A program made the translations under genes and the position numbers. Below are positions 1-7,927 of a DNA stretch of 38,892 bases, piece after piece; the stretch's first letter is position 1, and every line of letters begins with the position of its first letter. Under the pieces are notes generated by a model. That model was given only the letters and a program-made list of their open reading frames with translations. It did no database searches and was not told the DNA's origin. The DNA lies in contig DXIH01000145.1 of NCBI GenBank assembly GCA_019112965.1, positions 1-38,892 on the forward strand, in the 5' to 3' direction. Origin of the DNA: Candidatus Sphingomonas excrementigallinarum (GTDB lineage Bacteria > Pseudomonadota > Alphaproteobacteria > Sphingomonadales > Sphingomonadaceae).

Positions 1-19
1 ATGCAGCACCGTGCTGCAT
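1..19. repeat. 19-bp perfect palindrome at the window edge
   Basis: The arms ATGCAGCAC (1-9) and GTGCTGCAT (11-19) are exact reverse complements around a single central C. The site lies about 75 bp beyond the stop codon of the S9 peptidase gene. It could be an operator for a gene left of the window or the stem of a terminator, but no T-run follows on either side. The function is unknown. Confidence 0.45.
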
Positions 20-94
20 GTCGAGAATAGCCCGGCCGCTTGGCACACCCGTTGCCAAACCGCGCGTCCCGTCGCCTTTTCGCGGCGAATTTCG

Positions 95-1993
95 TCAGTT
101 AGCGGACGGCGGGGCCAGATATTTGCCGAACCAGGCCAGTTGCCGCTTCATCACGTCGGGGGCCTGGGTCGGCACGCAATGCCCGGCATCGGGATAGATG
201 ACGAGGCTGGTCGGCACATTCTGGCTCTTCAGGGCATTCCACCATTCGACCGACTGGGTAGGCGGCACCTCGATATCCCGCTCGCCGACATAGATGAAGG
301 TCGGCGTGTGGGCCGACTTGACGTGATAGACCGCCGAAACATCTTCATAGGCCTGATAATCGTCATAGACCGACTTGCCGAAGAACGGGATCATCCAGGT
401 GTTGATGCCGTTGGTGCCGTAATAGCTGACCCAGTCGGACAGGCCCGCCCCCGCCACGATCGCCTTGAAACGATCGGTTCGGGTGTTGGCCCACATCGCC
501 ATGAAGCCGCCATAGGAACAGCCGGTCAGCCCCAGCCGCGCATCGTCGACCGGCGCCAGCTTCTCGACCGCATCGATCCCGGCCAGAATGTCGCGCAGGT
601 CGCCGCCGCCGAAATCGCGTTTGTTGGCCGCGGTGAACGCCTCGCCCTGACCATAGGAGCCGCGCGGATTGGGCAGGAACCGGTAATAGCCCGCATCCTC
701 GAACGTGCTGGCCAGCCCCTTTTCGATGAAGCGCGGGGTGCTGGCGGCCGATGGCCCGCCATGAACCTGCACGATCATCGGCGCCTTCCCATCGGGGTTG
801 GCGTTCAGCGGCGACAACAGCCAGCCCTGAACCGAGAAGCCCTCGTTGGTCCACGTCACGCTGCGGGCCTGAACGGCGGGTTGCACGCCATCATTGTCGT
901 GGGTGATCTGTCGCAGGGCGGTCGCGCGCCCGGCATAGATGGCAGGCGCGTGGGTGAAGTCCTCGATGACGCTGGCAGCGATGTTCCCCTTCGCGTTCCA
1001 GGCGATCCGGCCGTCTCCGGCGGACAGGCCCACGGGGCGCTCGAACAGCGGACGCGGGGCCCGGCCGGGCTCGATGGCGACGGCGCCCATCTCGTCGCCC
1101 CGCAGCGTCGCAGCGCGCAGGCCGCCCTTCGTCCAGGCCAGCGAGGTGAAGGTGATCGGCTGCCCCCGGGTCTGGTTGGTCGGCGTGCCCCCGGCCAGCG
1201 GCACCGTCCAGACGTCGCCGCCGATCGACCCGAAATCGCTCATCAGCCCGCCGATATAGGCAACCGTCTTTCCGTCGGGCGACACGCGCGGCATGTTGAG
1301 CTGGGTCGATGGCTTGGCGATCGACGTGACTGCGCCGGTCGTCGCATCCACCCGGTCGAGCGTCGCCACCCACCAGTTCGCGTCGCCATTGCCCAGGGCC
1401 GAGGTCACGACCAGCGCCGAACCATCGGGCGTCCAGTCATATTCATAGATGTAGCGGCCCTGCGGCGAGAGCGGCACCGCCTTGGTCGGCGCCCCCTCCC
1501 CCACGGGCACGATGGCGAGACGCTGTTCGTCATTGGCGACGCCGATCTCGCCGACCTGCCGCGCGCCCGCCTGGGTCGCACCGACATCCTTGGTCGCCCC
1601 CAGCGTGATGAGCATCGCCACCCGCTTGCCATCGGGCGAGAAGCGCGGGGTGGAGGCGAGACCGTCGACCGTCGCCACCGGGCGCACCGTGTCGCCCCGC
1701 GCGATCATCAGCGTCACGACGCCCTTATCGCGCGCCAGAAAGGCCAGCCCGTCGCCCTGCGGCGCATAGGTCAGTCCCGAATAGCTGCAGGTCGCACACG
1801 GATCGATCCGGCGAACGACATGCCCGTCGCGTGAGGAGCGGAGCACGATGCCCGGATGCATGCCCTCGCCCAGTTCGATCGCGGCGATCTCACCGCCCGA
1901 TGGCGCCAGCGTCAGGGCGCCGTAGCGATGCACCGCCGCCTGAGCCGGAAAGGCGATGGCGGAGGCGAGGAGAAGGGCCAGAGGAAGACGCAT
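95..1993 (-). CDS. Exported S9-family prolyl oligopeptidase-type peptidase
   Basis: A 632-aa serine peptidase, probably an acylaminoacyl- or dipeptidyl-peptidase that trims short peptides in the periplasm. I start it at the ATG at 1993, because the protein then opens with a clean signal peptide (MRLPLALLLASAIAFPAQA). The longer reading frame only adds 24 residues of poor quality. Residues of about 20-370 carry repeated SPDG-type blades of a WD40-like/TolB beta-propeller. The C-terminal part is the alpha/beta-hydrolase domain: GCSYGG with nucleophile Ser493, Asp573 in GERDIEVP and His605 in DAGHCVP form the expected triad. The length is usual for the family. It stands alone, and no regulator is visible beside it. 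Family assignment is secure; the substrate is not known. Confidence 0.93.
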   Translation of the reverse strand: MRLPLALLLASAIAFPAQAAVHRYGALTLAPSGGEIAAIELGEGMHPGIVLRSSRDGHVVRRIDPCATCSYSGLTYAPQGDGLAFLARDKGVVTLMIARGDTVRPVATVDGLASTPRFSPDGKRVAMLITLGATKDVGATQAGARQVGEIGVANDEQRLAIVPVGEGAPTKAVPLSPQGRYIYEYDWTPDGSALVVTSALGNGDANWWVATLDRVDATTGAVTSIAKPSTQLNMPRVSPDGKTVAYIGGLMSDFGSIGGDVWTVPLAGGTPTNQTRGQPITFTSLAWTKGGLRAATLRGDEMGAVAIEPGRAPRPLFERPVGLSAGDGRIAWNAKGNIAASVIEDFTHAPAIYAGRATALRQITHDNDGVQPAVQARSVTWTNEGFSVQGWLLSPLNANPDGKAPMIVQVHGGPSAASTPRFIEKGLASTFEDAGYYRFLPNPRGSYGQGEAFTAANKRDFGGGDLRDILAGIDAVEKLAPVDDARLGLTGCSYGGFMAMWANTRTDRFKAIVAGAGLSDWVSYYGTNGINTWMIPFFGKSVYDDYQAYEDVSAVYHVKSAHTPTFIYVGERDIEVPPTQSVEWWNALKSQNVPTSLVIYPDAGHCVPTQAPDVMKRQLAWFGKYLAPPSAN

Positions 1994-2114
1994 CGGACAT
2001 CCTTGATGAAAAACGATGGGAGGCAGATCGCGCGAGGCGACCGATACCAAGTGCTTAAGCCACATTCCGACGTGCCGCCAGTCACGGCCCTGGACCGGCA
2101 GAGCTACGCCATAA

Positions 2115-2309
2115 TCAGGCGTCTTCGACCACGCGTATGCCGCGCGCGTCCAGCTTGGTCAGCCGCGCGGGAAGCGCCTTGCTGATCGCCAACAGCCGGG
2201 GACGCGGTGCCTTTTTCCATTCGCGGCACTCGGGCAGCGTTCGCCCGCATGCGACACACCAGCCGGTGCTGCCGTCGAAGCGGCAGATGCTGATGCACGG
2301 GCTTTTCAT
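2115..2309 (-). CDS. DUF1289 small cysteine-containing protein
   Basis: A 64-aa protein with the DUF1289 pattern: SPCISICRFD near the start, then TGWCVACGRTLPECREW. The four cysteines (two in CxxxC, two in CxxC) look like a metal-binding knuckle; that is an inference from spacing, and the family has no settled function. I chose the ATG at 2309; a GTG two codons upstream is also possible. It lies between the S9 peptidase and the beta-lactamase-like gene on the same strand, only 45 bp after the latter, so it could be read from the same transcript. No signal peptide is visible, so it is probably cytoplasmic. Confidence 0.8.
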   Translation of the reverse strand: MKSPCISICRFDGSTGWCVACGRTLPECREWKKAPRPRLLAISKALPARLTKLDARGIRVVEDA

Positions 2310-2354
2310 GCGCACACCGTCCAGGTTTCGACCATCAGGAGTTCGCCTCGCACA

Positions 2355-3212
2355 TCACCGCAGCTTCATGAAGGCGGCCACCGCGTTGCGGACGCCGTCG
2401 GCCAATCGGTCGTAGATCATCCGCGAAACCTGGGCGATGACCGGCTGGCGATCGCGCCCGCCCCGGGCGAAGACCGCGATCGCGACACGCCGACCGTCGG
2501 GCATGGTGATGAACCCGACATCGTTGGTGATCCCGTCAAGCGTCCCCGTCTTGTCCTCGACGAGCGTTCCGACCGGCAGCAGCGCGCGGATTCGGCGGGT
2601 GCCCGTCCGGCACTGGCTCATCAGGCCCAGAAGATAGGCGCGGCTTTGCGATGAAAGCGCGGTGCCTCGGTCCAGGATCCGCAGCAGTTCGACCATGGCG
2701 ACCGGGGTCGCGACATCCTTGATATCCGCCAGATGTCCGCGCTCCCGAAGCAGCTGGGCGATGGTCCGGTCGATCCGCATTCCGCTGATATTGTGCGACC
2801 GGACCCATTGCTGGACCTTGGCCGGCCCGCCAAGCGTGGCGAACAGCTGATCGGCGGCCAGATTGTCGCTGTGCACGATCATCGCCTCCATCGCCCTGGC
2901 GGCGGTGCGGCCACCGATGATGTCGTTCAGGCTGCGGCGCCCCTGATCCACTTCCGACAGATAGGCGCCCGCGATGGCCAGCTTGACCGTACTCGCCATC
3001 GGAAAGGGGATTTGCCCGTTGACGGCCGCGGTCGAGCCATCGTCCAGATCGATCGCAGCGATGCCATATTCGCCGGGGCGGGTCGCGAGCAGCGCGTTCA
3101 TCTCCCGCTGAAGCTCGACCAGTTCGAAGGACTGGGCGGCAGCCGGAGCCGGGACGGCGCAGCTTGTCGCGATACCCATCAGAAGCAGACGGGCCAGCGG
3201 AATCTTACGCAT
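2355..3212 (-). CDS. Exported class A beta-lactamase-like serine hydrolase without Glu166
   Basis: A 285-aa secreted protein of the class A beta-lactamase/transpeptidase fold. The N-terminus is a signal peptide; cleavage may be at APAAA-Q, or Cys18 may be lipidated (ATSC). The active-site boxes are present and correctly spaced: S74-T-V-K77 (Ambler 70-73), S115-D-N117 (130-132) and K221-T-G223 (234-236). The omega loop is odd. RIDRT and DVATP flank it as RLDRW and DTTTP do in true class A enzymes. Between them the Glu166 position reads Ile151, the Asn170 position reads Leu155, and the loop is two residues longer. Without the deacylating Glu it may be a slow hydrolase, a penicillin-binding sensor or a different serine hydrolase. 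It is divergent from a LysR gene, an arrangement reminiscent of ampR/ampC, but that LysR may instead serve the carboxylate genes. Confidence 0.82.
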   Translation of the reverse strand: MRKIPLARLLLMGIATSCAVPAPAAAQSFELVELQREMNALLATRPGEYGIAAIDLDDGSTAAVNGQIPFPMASTVKLAIAGAYLSEVDQGRRSLNDIIGGRTAARAMEAMIVHSDNLAADQLFATLGGPAKVQQWVRSHNISGMRIDRTIAQLLRERGHLADIKDVATPVAMVELLRILDRGTALSSQSRAYLLGLMSQCRTGTRRIRALLPVGTLVEDKTGTLDGITNDVGFITMPDGRRVAIAVFARGGRDRQPVIAQVSRMIYDRLADGVRNAVAAFMKLR

Positions 3213-3366
3213 ACAGATTACTCGATCACGAACGGAATCAGCGGGTCGACGCTAACCAAAAAAGTCGGGCCCGTCCCGCAGAAATTGCAGCGGTTGCGCC
3301 GACCTGTTCCGGCGCGCGACGAAGCGGTGGCTGGCCTGGAGCGGGTCACCCCTGTTACCGTCCGTC

Positions 3367-4296
3367 ATGGCCTCCATGAATTTCGAGCTGCTGGACATTC
3401 GGGTGTTCGTCGCGATCGCCGACGGCAAGAGCTTCCTGCGCGCCGCCGAACAACTGAACCTGTCGCAACCCGCGATCAGCCGCCGGGTCCAGAAGCTGGA
3501 GGCGACGGTCGGCACGCCGCTCCTTGAGCGGACGACACGGACGGTGCGCCCGACCCCGGCGGGCAAGGAGATATTGCCGTTGCTCCGCCGTCTGCTGGAG
3601 GAATTGGACGAATCGCTGCTCGGCATGATGGCCTCGGGCGAGCGGCAGGCGGGGCGGCTGACCATCGCCAGCATCCCCAGCGCGACCGTCCGCTTCCTGC
3701 CGGACGTTCTGGAAGCGCTGGGCCGCGACTACCGCAACGTCCGGGTGCGTGTGCTCGACCTGACGGCGACCGAATGCGCGGAAGCGGTGCGGACGGGGCA
3801 GGCCGAGTTCGCCATCACCCTGCCCGTCTCATTGGACGGCGACCTGGTCTATGAACCGCTGACCGACGATCCCTATGGCCTGGTCTGTCGCAAGGACGGT
3901 CCGCTGGCGGCATTGGTCGATCCCGCCTGGAGCGATCTGGAAGGGCTGCGGCTGGTGACGGTGCATCCGGGCAGCGGCAACCGCACCGCGCTCGATGCCG
4001 GACTGGCGCGCGCGGGGATCGAGCTTCGCTGGTTCTATGAAGTGACGCGGCTCACCTCGGCGCTGGCGCTGGTGCAGGCGGGGCTCGGCCCCTCGGTATT
4101 GCCGCGCCTGGCCTGCGAGGGGCCCGACGCGCGCGATCTGGTCTGGCGACCGTTGCGGGGGGCGGCGGTCACCCGGACCCTGGGCGTCTTGCGCCGCCAG
4201 TCCGCGACGCTGTCGCCCGCCGCCTCACGATTGATGGGGCTGCTCACCGACGCTTGGGCCGCCGAGCCGGGCACCGCCCCAGCGCGCGACGAGTAG
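3367..4296 (+). CDS. LysR-family transcriptional regulator
   Basis: A 309-aa LTTR. Residues of about 6-65 form the winged helix-turn-helix (AAEQLNLSQPAISRRVQKLE), followed by the linker helix and a periplasmic-binding-protein-like effector domain from about residue 95. The start may be the ATG at 3367 or three codons later at 3376 (MNFELLDIRVF is the usual LTTR beginning); neither has a strong ribosome-binding site. It is divergent from the beta-lactamase-like gene across 154 bp. It converges on the dicarboxylate symporter gene, and their 3' ends overlap by 72 bp. The target is not shown by sequence; either neighbour is plausible. The effector domain does not look specifically like AmpR to me. 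Confidence 0.9.
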   Translation: MASMNFELLDIRVFVAIADGKSFLRAAEQLNLSQPAISRRVQKLEATVGTPLLERTTRTVRPTPAGKEILPLLRRLLEELDESLLGMMASGERQAGRLTIASIPSATVRFLPDVLEALGRDYRNVRVRVLDLTATECAEAVRTGQAEFAITLPVSLDGDLVYEPLTDDPYGLVCRKDGPLAALVDPAWSDLEGLRLVTVHPGSGNRTALDAGLARAGIELRWFYEVTRLTSALALVQAGLGPSVLPRLACEGPDARDLVWRPLRGAAVTRTLGVLRRQSATLSPAASRLMGLLTDAWAAEPGTAPARDE

Positions 4297-5511
4297 AGAC
4301 GCCGAGACATTGGCCGTGCCGCTGGTCAGCGCACGGATTTCGGACAGAAAGCGATCGACCGCGATCAGCATCGCCGCCGCACCCACCGGAATATCGGGCA
4401 GCAGCGACAAGGTGAGCAACAGCGCCGAGAAACCGCTGCCCGTCACCCCCGCCGCCGCCTTGGAGGTGACGAGCATCACGCCCAGATACACGACGATCCG
4501 GCCGGGCGTCAGCGCGATGCCCAGCGCCTCGCCCAGGAACAGCGTGGCGACGACCAGATACACCGCCGTCCCGGCCAGATTGAGCGAATAGCCGAGCGGC
4601 ACGGTCAGCCCCGCCACGCTGCGCGGAACGCCCAGCGCCTCCAGCTTCAGGATCAGGCGGGGCAAAACGACTTCGGTCGACGAAGTACCTAGCACGATCA
4701 GGATTTCGTCGCGGAACACGCGCAGCAGGGTGCCCCCGCCGAGCCCCGTGGTCACCCGCACCAGCAGGATCAGCCCGGCGATCAGCACCCCGCACGCCAG
4801 CGCCAACGTCGCGAACAACAGCCCCAGCGAGCCCAGGAAGCCGACGCCATAGGTGCCGACCGTATAGGCGATTGCTCCGAACGCCCCCACGGGCGCAGCA
4901 CGGATCAGGAAGCCGAAGATGGCGAATTGAAGCCGGGTCAGCGCCTCGATCCCGCGCACGATCGGCGCGCCCGCCTCGCCGATGCGCAGCAGTCCGAAGC
5001 CGACCAGCCCGGCGACGAACAACACCGGCAGCACGTCGCCCGCGGTAAAGGCCGAGAACAAGGTGTCGGGCACGATCCGCACCAGGAAATCACCCGGCCC
5101 GGTGATGTGCCGCCCGGCCAGCTGCCGCTCCACCTCTGCCAACGCTTCACCATAAGGCGGCACGGGCAGGCCGCGCCCCGGCTGCATCAAGGCCGCGACA
5201 CCCAACCCGATGGCGAGCGCGGCGATGGTGATGCCCAGGAACACGACCAGGCTGCGCAACACCGTCGCGCCCGTATCGCGCGCGGCACCGTGGCGGACGA
5301 TGCCCTCGACGATGGTGCAGAACAGGACCGGCGGAACCATCATCCGCATCGCCTTGACGAACGCGATGCCCAGCGGGCCCAGCTCGCGACCGAACGCCGG
5401 GGCCAGCACGCCGATCAGCGTCCCGGCGACGATGCCGATCAGCATCTGGACATAGAGGTGCCGCAAGACGCGCAAGACCCGATCCGCTCCCGATATATGC
5501 AAGTTACACAT
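4225..5511 (-). CDS. DctA/GltP-type dicarboxylate (amino acid):cation symporter
   Basis: A 428-aa inner-membrane transporter of the DAACS/SLC1 family, expected to bring in C4-dicarboxylates or acidic amino acids with H+ or Na+. Family signatures are clear: the HP1 loop GTSSTEVVLPR (about 275-285), the TM7 region PLGYSLNLAGT (305-315), HP2 SKAAAGVTGSGF, and TM8 DRFLSEIRALTSGTANV with the conserved Asp, Glu, Arg and Asn. The TM7 motif is NLDGT in E. coli DctA and NMDGT in the archaeal homologue GltPh. Here the Asp is Ala313 (codon 4573-4575), a cation-site residue, so coupling may differ. The start is the ATG at 5511 (a TTG sits one codon upstream). It is divergent from the solute-binding-protein gene over about 145 bp and overlaps the LysR gene tail to tail. 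Confidence 0.9.
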   Translation of the reverse strand: MCNLHISGADRVLRVLRHLYVQMLIGIVAGTLIGVLAPAFGRELGPLGIAFVKAMRMMVPPVLFCTIVEGIVRHGAARDTGATVLRSLVVFLGITIAALAIGLGVAALMQPGRGLPVPPYGEALAEVERQLAGRHITGPGDFLVRIVPDTLFSAFTAGDVLPVLFVAGLVGFGLLRIGEAGAPIVRGIEALTRLQFAIFGFLIRAAPVGAFGAIAYTVGTYGVGFLGSLGLLFATLALACGVLIAGLILLVRVTTGLGGGTLLRVFRDEILIVLGTSSTEVVLPRLILKLEALGVPRSVAGLTVPLGYSLNLAGTAVYLVVATLFLGEALGIALTPGRIVVYLGVMLVTSKAAAGVTGSGFSALLLTLSLLPDIPVGAAAMLIAVDRFLSEIRALTSGTANVSASLLVARWGGARLGGPSVGEQPHQS

Positions 5512-5654
5512 CAAGCGACCCGATCATTGCATTTGATCGAAGCGCCCCATGTGAGGCTTAGTGCCGCGCAAGGCACGATGGCTCAAGCCCCTGCCACGAC
5601 GAGAAACCGTCACAACAAGAACCCGCAAGCGAGCGGGACGGCCAGAAGAGAGGT

Positions 5655-6503
5655 ATGATGGAAGCCCGATCTCCAAGGTTTCGAACCGTGATGCCGCGCC
5701 GCGCCGCGCTGGGGCTGGCATTGCTGCTGGGGCTGAATGCCGTTGGCGCCCCCGCGCTCGCCCGCGATACGAAGCCCGCAAAAGTCCGCGAGTTGCATGT
5801 CGTCACGTCGGGCGGCTTCACCGCCGCCTTCCATGCGCTGGCGGCGAAATATGAACGCGACACCGGCATCCATATCGTCGCCGAGCACGGCCCCTCGATG
5901 GGCGACACACCGCAGGCGATCCCCAACCGGCTGGCGCGGCATGAGGACGCCGATGTCGTCATCATGGCACGCGGCAGCCTGGACAAGCTGGCCGACCAAG
6001 GCCTGGTCGCCAAGGGTAGCGAGGTCGATCTCGGCCTGTCCAAGATCGCCATGGCGGTAAAGGCCGGCGCCCCCGCCCCCGACATTTCCACCCCCGACGC
6101 GCTGCGCAAGACGCTGGTCCATGCCAAATCGGTCGCATGGTCGGACAGCGCTTCCGGCGTCTATATACAGTCGACCATGCTCGACCGGCTGGGCGTCACC
6201 GATCAGGTACGCCCCAAGGGGCGGATGATCCCCGCCACCCCGGTGGGCCAGATCGTCGCCACCGGCCAGGCCGAGATGGGCTTCCAGCAGCTCAGCGAGC
6301 TGAAGACGGTCAAGGGCATCCGCATCGTCGGGCTGATCCCGGACTCGTTGCAGAAGGTGACGCCCTTCTCGGCGGGCATCGTCGCCTGGTCGCCACACCA
6401 AGCCGAGGCCCGCGCGCTGATCGCCTATCTGTCCTCGCCCAAAGCCTATCCGATCATCCGCGACAGCGGATTGGAACCCGCCTCGCAAAAGGCCAAGCCA
6501 TGA
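5655..6503 (+). CDS. Periplasmic solute-binding protein, ModA-like (SBP_bac_11)
   Basis: A 282-aa exported binding protein. After the signal peptide (hydrophobic core about residues 16-36, cleavage near APALA-R) the mature chain begins with ELHVVTSGGFTAAFHALAAKYE. It contains DADVVIMARGSLDKLADQG and KSVAWSDSASGVYIQ, the pattern of ModA-like binding proteins. The first ATG at 5655 follows AGAGAGG closely; the ATG at 5691 would give a more compact signal peptide. Its stop overlaps the start of the citrate-type MFS gene by 4 bp (ATGA). No ABC ATPase or permease is near, so molybdate is unlikely from context; I infer that it binds an organic anion handled by the next gene. The ligand is not proven. 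Confidence 0.85.
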   Translation: MMEARSPRFRTVMPRRAALGLALLLGLNAVGAPALARDTKPAKVRELHVVTSGGFTAAFHALAAKYERDTGIHIVAEHGPSMGDTPQAIPNRLARHEDADVVIMARGSLDKLADQGLVAKGSEVDLGLSKIAMAVKAGAPAPDISTPDALRKTLVHAKSVAWSDSASGVYIQSTMLDRLGVTDQVRPKGRMIPATPVGQIVATGQAEMGFQQLSELKTVKGIRIVGLIPDSLQKVTPFSAGIVAWSPHQAEARALIAYLSSPKAYPIIRDSGLEPASQKAKP

Positions 6504-7822
6504 ACGCCTCCACCATTCCCCTTCCCGCCACCGCTGACGCCGCATCCCCGGTGTCGGCCGAGCGCCGCAAGTCCGCCTTCAAGTCGATTTTCATCGTTGC
6601 CAGCGGCAACTTTCTGGAGATGTTCGACTTCATGGTGTTCGGCTATTACGCCACCTACATCTCGAAGGCGTTCTTCCCGACCGGCAGCGACTTCGCCTCG
6701 CTGATGCTGACCCTGATGACGTTCGGCGCGGGATTCCTGATGCGGCCGGTCGGCGCGCTGGTGCTGGGCGCCTATATCGACAAGCATGGGCGGCGGCAGG
6801 GATTGCTCCTCACGCTGGGCCTGATGGCGCTGGGCACGCTCGCCATCGCGGTCACGCCCACCTATGCGCAGATCGGTGTGGCCGCCCCCGTCATCATCCT
6901 GATCGGCCGCCTGGTCCAGGGCCTGTCGGCGGGCGTCGAGGTCGGCGGCGTGTCGGTCTATTTGAACGAGATCGCGCCGCCGAACCGAAAGGGCTTCTTC
7001 TGCTCGTGGCAGTCGGCGAGCCAGCAGGCCGCGGTGGTCTTCGCCGCGCTGATCGGCCTGATCGTGTCGACCAGCCTCGATCCCGTCACCATGCAGGCTT
7101 GGGGCTGGCGCATTCCGTTCATCATCGGCTGCGTGATGATCCCGTTCCTGTTCGTCATCCGGCGCCACATGGAGGAAACCGAAGCCTTCCTGAAGCGCAA
7201 GGACCATCCGCCGCTGTCGCAGATCATGCGGACCATCGGCGGCAACTGGGGCGTGGTGCTTCAGGGCGCGCTGATGGCGGTGATGACGACGGTCTTCTTC
7301 TACATGATTACCGCCTATACCCCGACCTTCGGCAACAAGGTGCTGTCGCTGACGCCGGGTGCCGCGCTGTTCGTCACCGCCTGTGTCGGCGTCACCAACT
7401 TCGTGCTGCTGCCGGTCATGGGGGCGCTGTCCGACCGAATCGGGCGTCGGCCGCTGCTCATCGCGGCGACGCTGTTGGGGGCGCTGCTGGCCTATCCGCT
7501 GATGAGCTGGCTGGTCGCCGCGCCCAGCTTCGGGCGGCTGCTGACGGTCGAGCTGCTGCTCGCCGCCATCTATGCCACCTATAACGGTGCGTTCATCGTG
7601 TACCTGACCGAGGCGATCCCGGCGCATGTCCGCACCGTCGGCTTCAGCCTGGCCTATAGCCTGGCCACCGCCATCTTCGGCGGCTTCACGCCCGCCATCA
7701 GCACGGCACTGATCGGGGCGACCGGCGACAAGGCGATCCCCGGTGCCTGGTGCGCCGCCGCCGCGCTGCTCTCGCTGCTCGCCCTTCTGATCGGGTCGCG
7801 CATCCGCCGCAGGGCCGACTGA
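6500..7822 (+). CDS. citA: CitA-like citrate/tricarboxylate-proton symporter (MFS, MHS family)
   Basis: A 440-aa, 12-segment major facilitator of the metabolite:H+ symporter group. The N-terminal part closely follows enterobacterial citrate carriers: SGNFLEMFDFMVFGYYATYI, FLMRPVGALVLGAYIDKHGRRQG (the loop 2-3 MFS signature) and RLVQGLSAGVEVGGVSVYLNEIAPP. The ATG at 6500 overlaps the stop of the binding-protein gene (ATGA), so I place the start there rather than at the longer open frame. Coupling to an upstream binding protein is unusual for an MFS carrier. A strong hairpin follows at 7829-7860 before the porin gene. Citrate is the best guess; tricarballylate or another tricarboxylate is possible. 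Confidence 0.87.
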   Translation: MNASTIPLPATADAASPVSAERRKSAFKSIFIVASGNFLEMFDFMVFGYYATYISKAFFPTGSDFASLMLTLMTFGAGFLMRPVGALVLGAYIDKHGRRQGLLLTLGLMALGTLAIAVTPTYAQIGVAAPVIILIGRLVQGLSAGVEVGGVSVYLNEIAPPNRKGFFCSWQSASQQAAVVFAALIGLIVSTSLDPVTMQAWGWRIPFIIGCVMIPFLFVIRRHMEETEAFLKRKDHPPLSQIMRTIGGNWGVVLQGALMAVMTTVFFYMITAYTPTFGNKVLSLTPGAALFVTACVGVTNFVLLPVMGALSDRIGRRPLLIAATLLGALLAYPLMSWLVAAPSFGRLLTVELLLAAIYATYNGAFIVYLTEAIPAHVRTVGFSLAYSLATAIFGGFTPAISTALIGATGDKAIPGAWCAAAALLSLLALLIGSRIRRRAD

Positions 7823-7828
7823 CCCCTT

Positions 7829-7860
7829 GCCCGCCGCGCTGCCGACGAGGTGCGGCGGGC
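7829..7860 (+). terminator. GC-rich hairpin between the symporter and porin genes
   Basis: GCCCGCCGC (7829-7837) pairs exactly with GCGGCGGGC (7852-7860) around a 14-nt loop, starting 7 bp after the symporter stop. Only a short CGCTTTCC follows, so it is a weak intrinsic terminator at best. It may cut the transcript partly or protect the upstream mRNA from 3' decay while the porin is read through. Confidence 0.45.
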
Positions 7861-7927
7861 CGCTTTCCTGACATATTCGAGGCGGCGGCCGAGAAGCCTC
7901 ACGCCCACGCCCTGAGAGGATGCCGTC

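Noticed and set aside
11..1834. 607-aa open frame on the plus strand opposite the S9 peptidase
   Set aside because: It is rich in Arg, Gly and His with no domain pattern, and it is antisense to a gene with an intact catalytic triad; long antisense frames are expected at this GC content.
3213..3366. An ampR-ampC-like resistance switch formed by the LysR and beta-lactamase-like genes
   Set aside because: The divergent layout fits, but the effector domain has no AmpR feature that I recognise and the enzyme lacks Glu166; I keep it only as a possibility in the entries.
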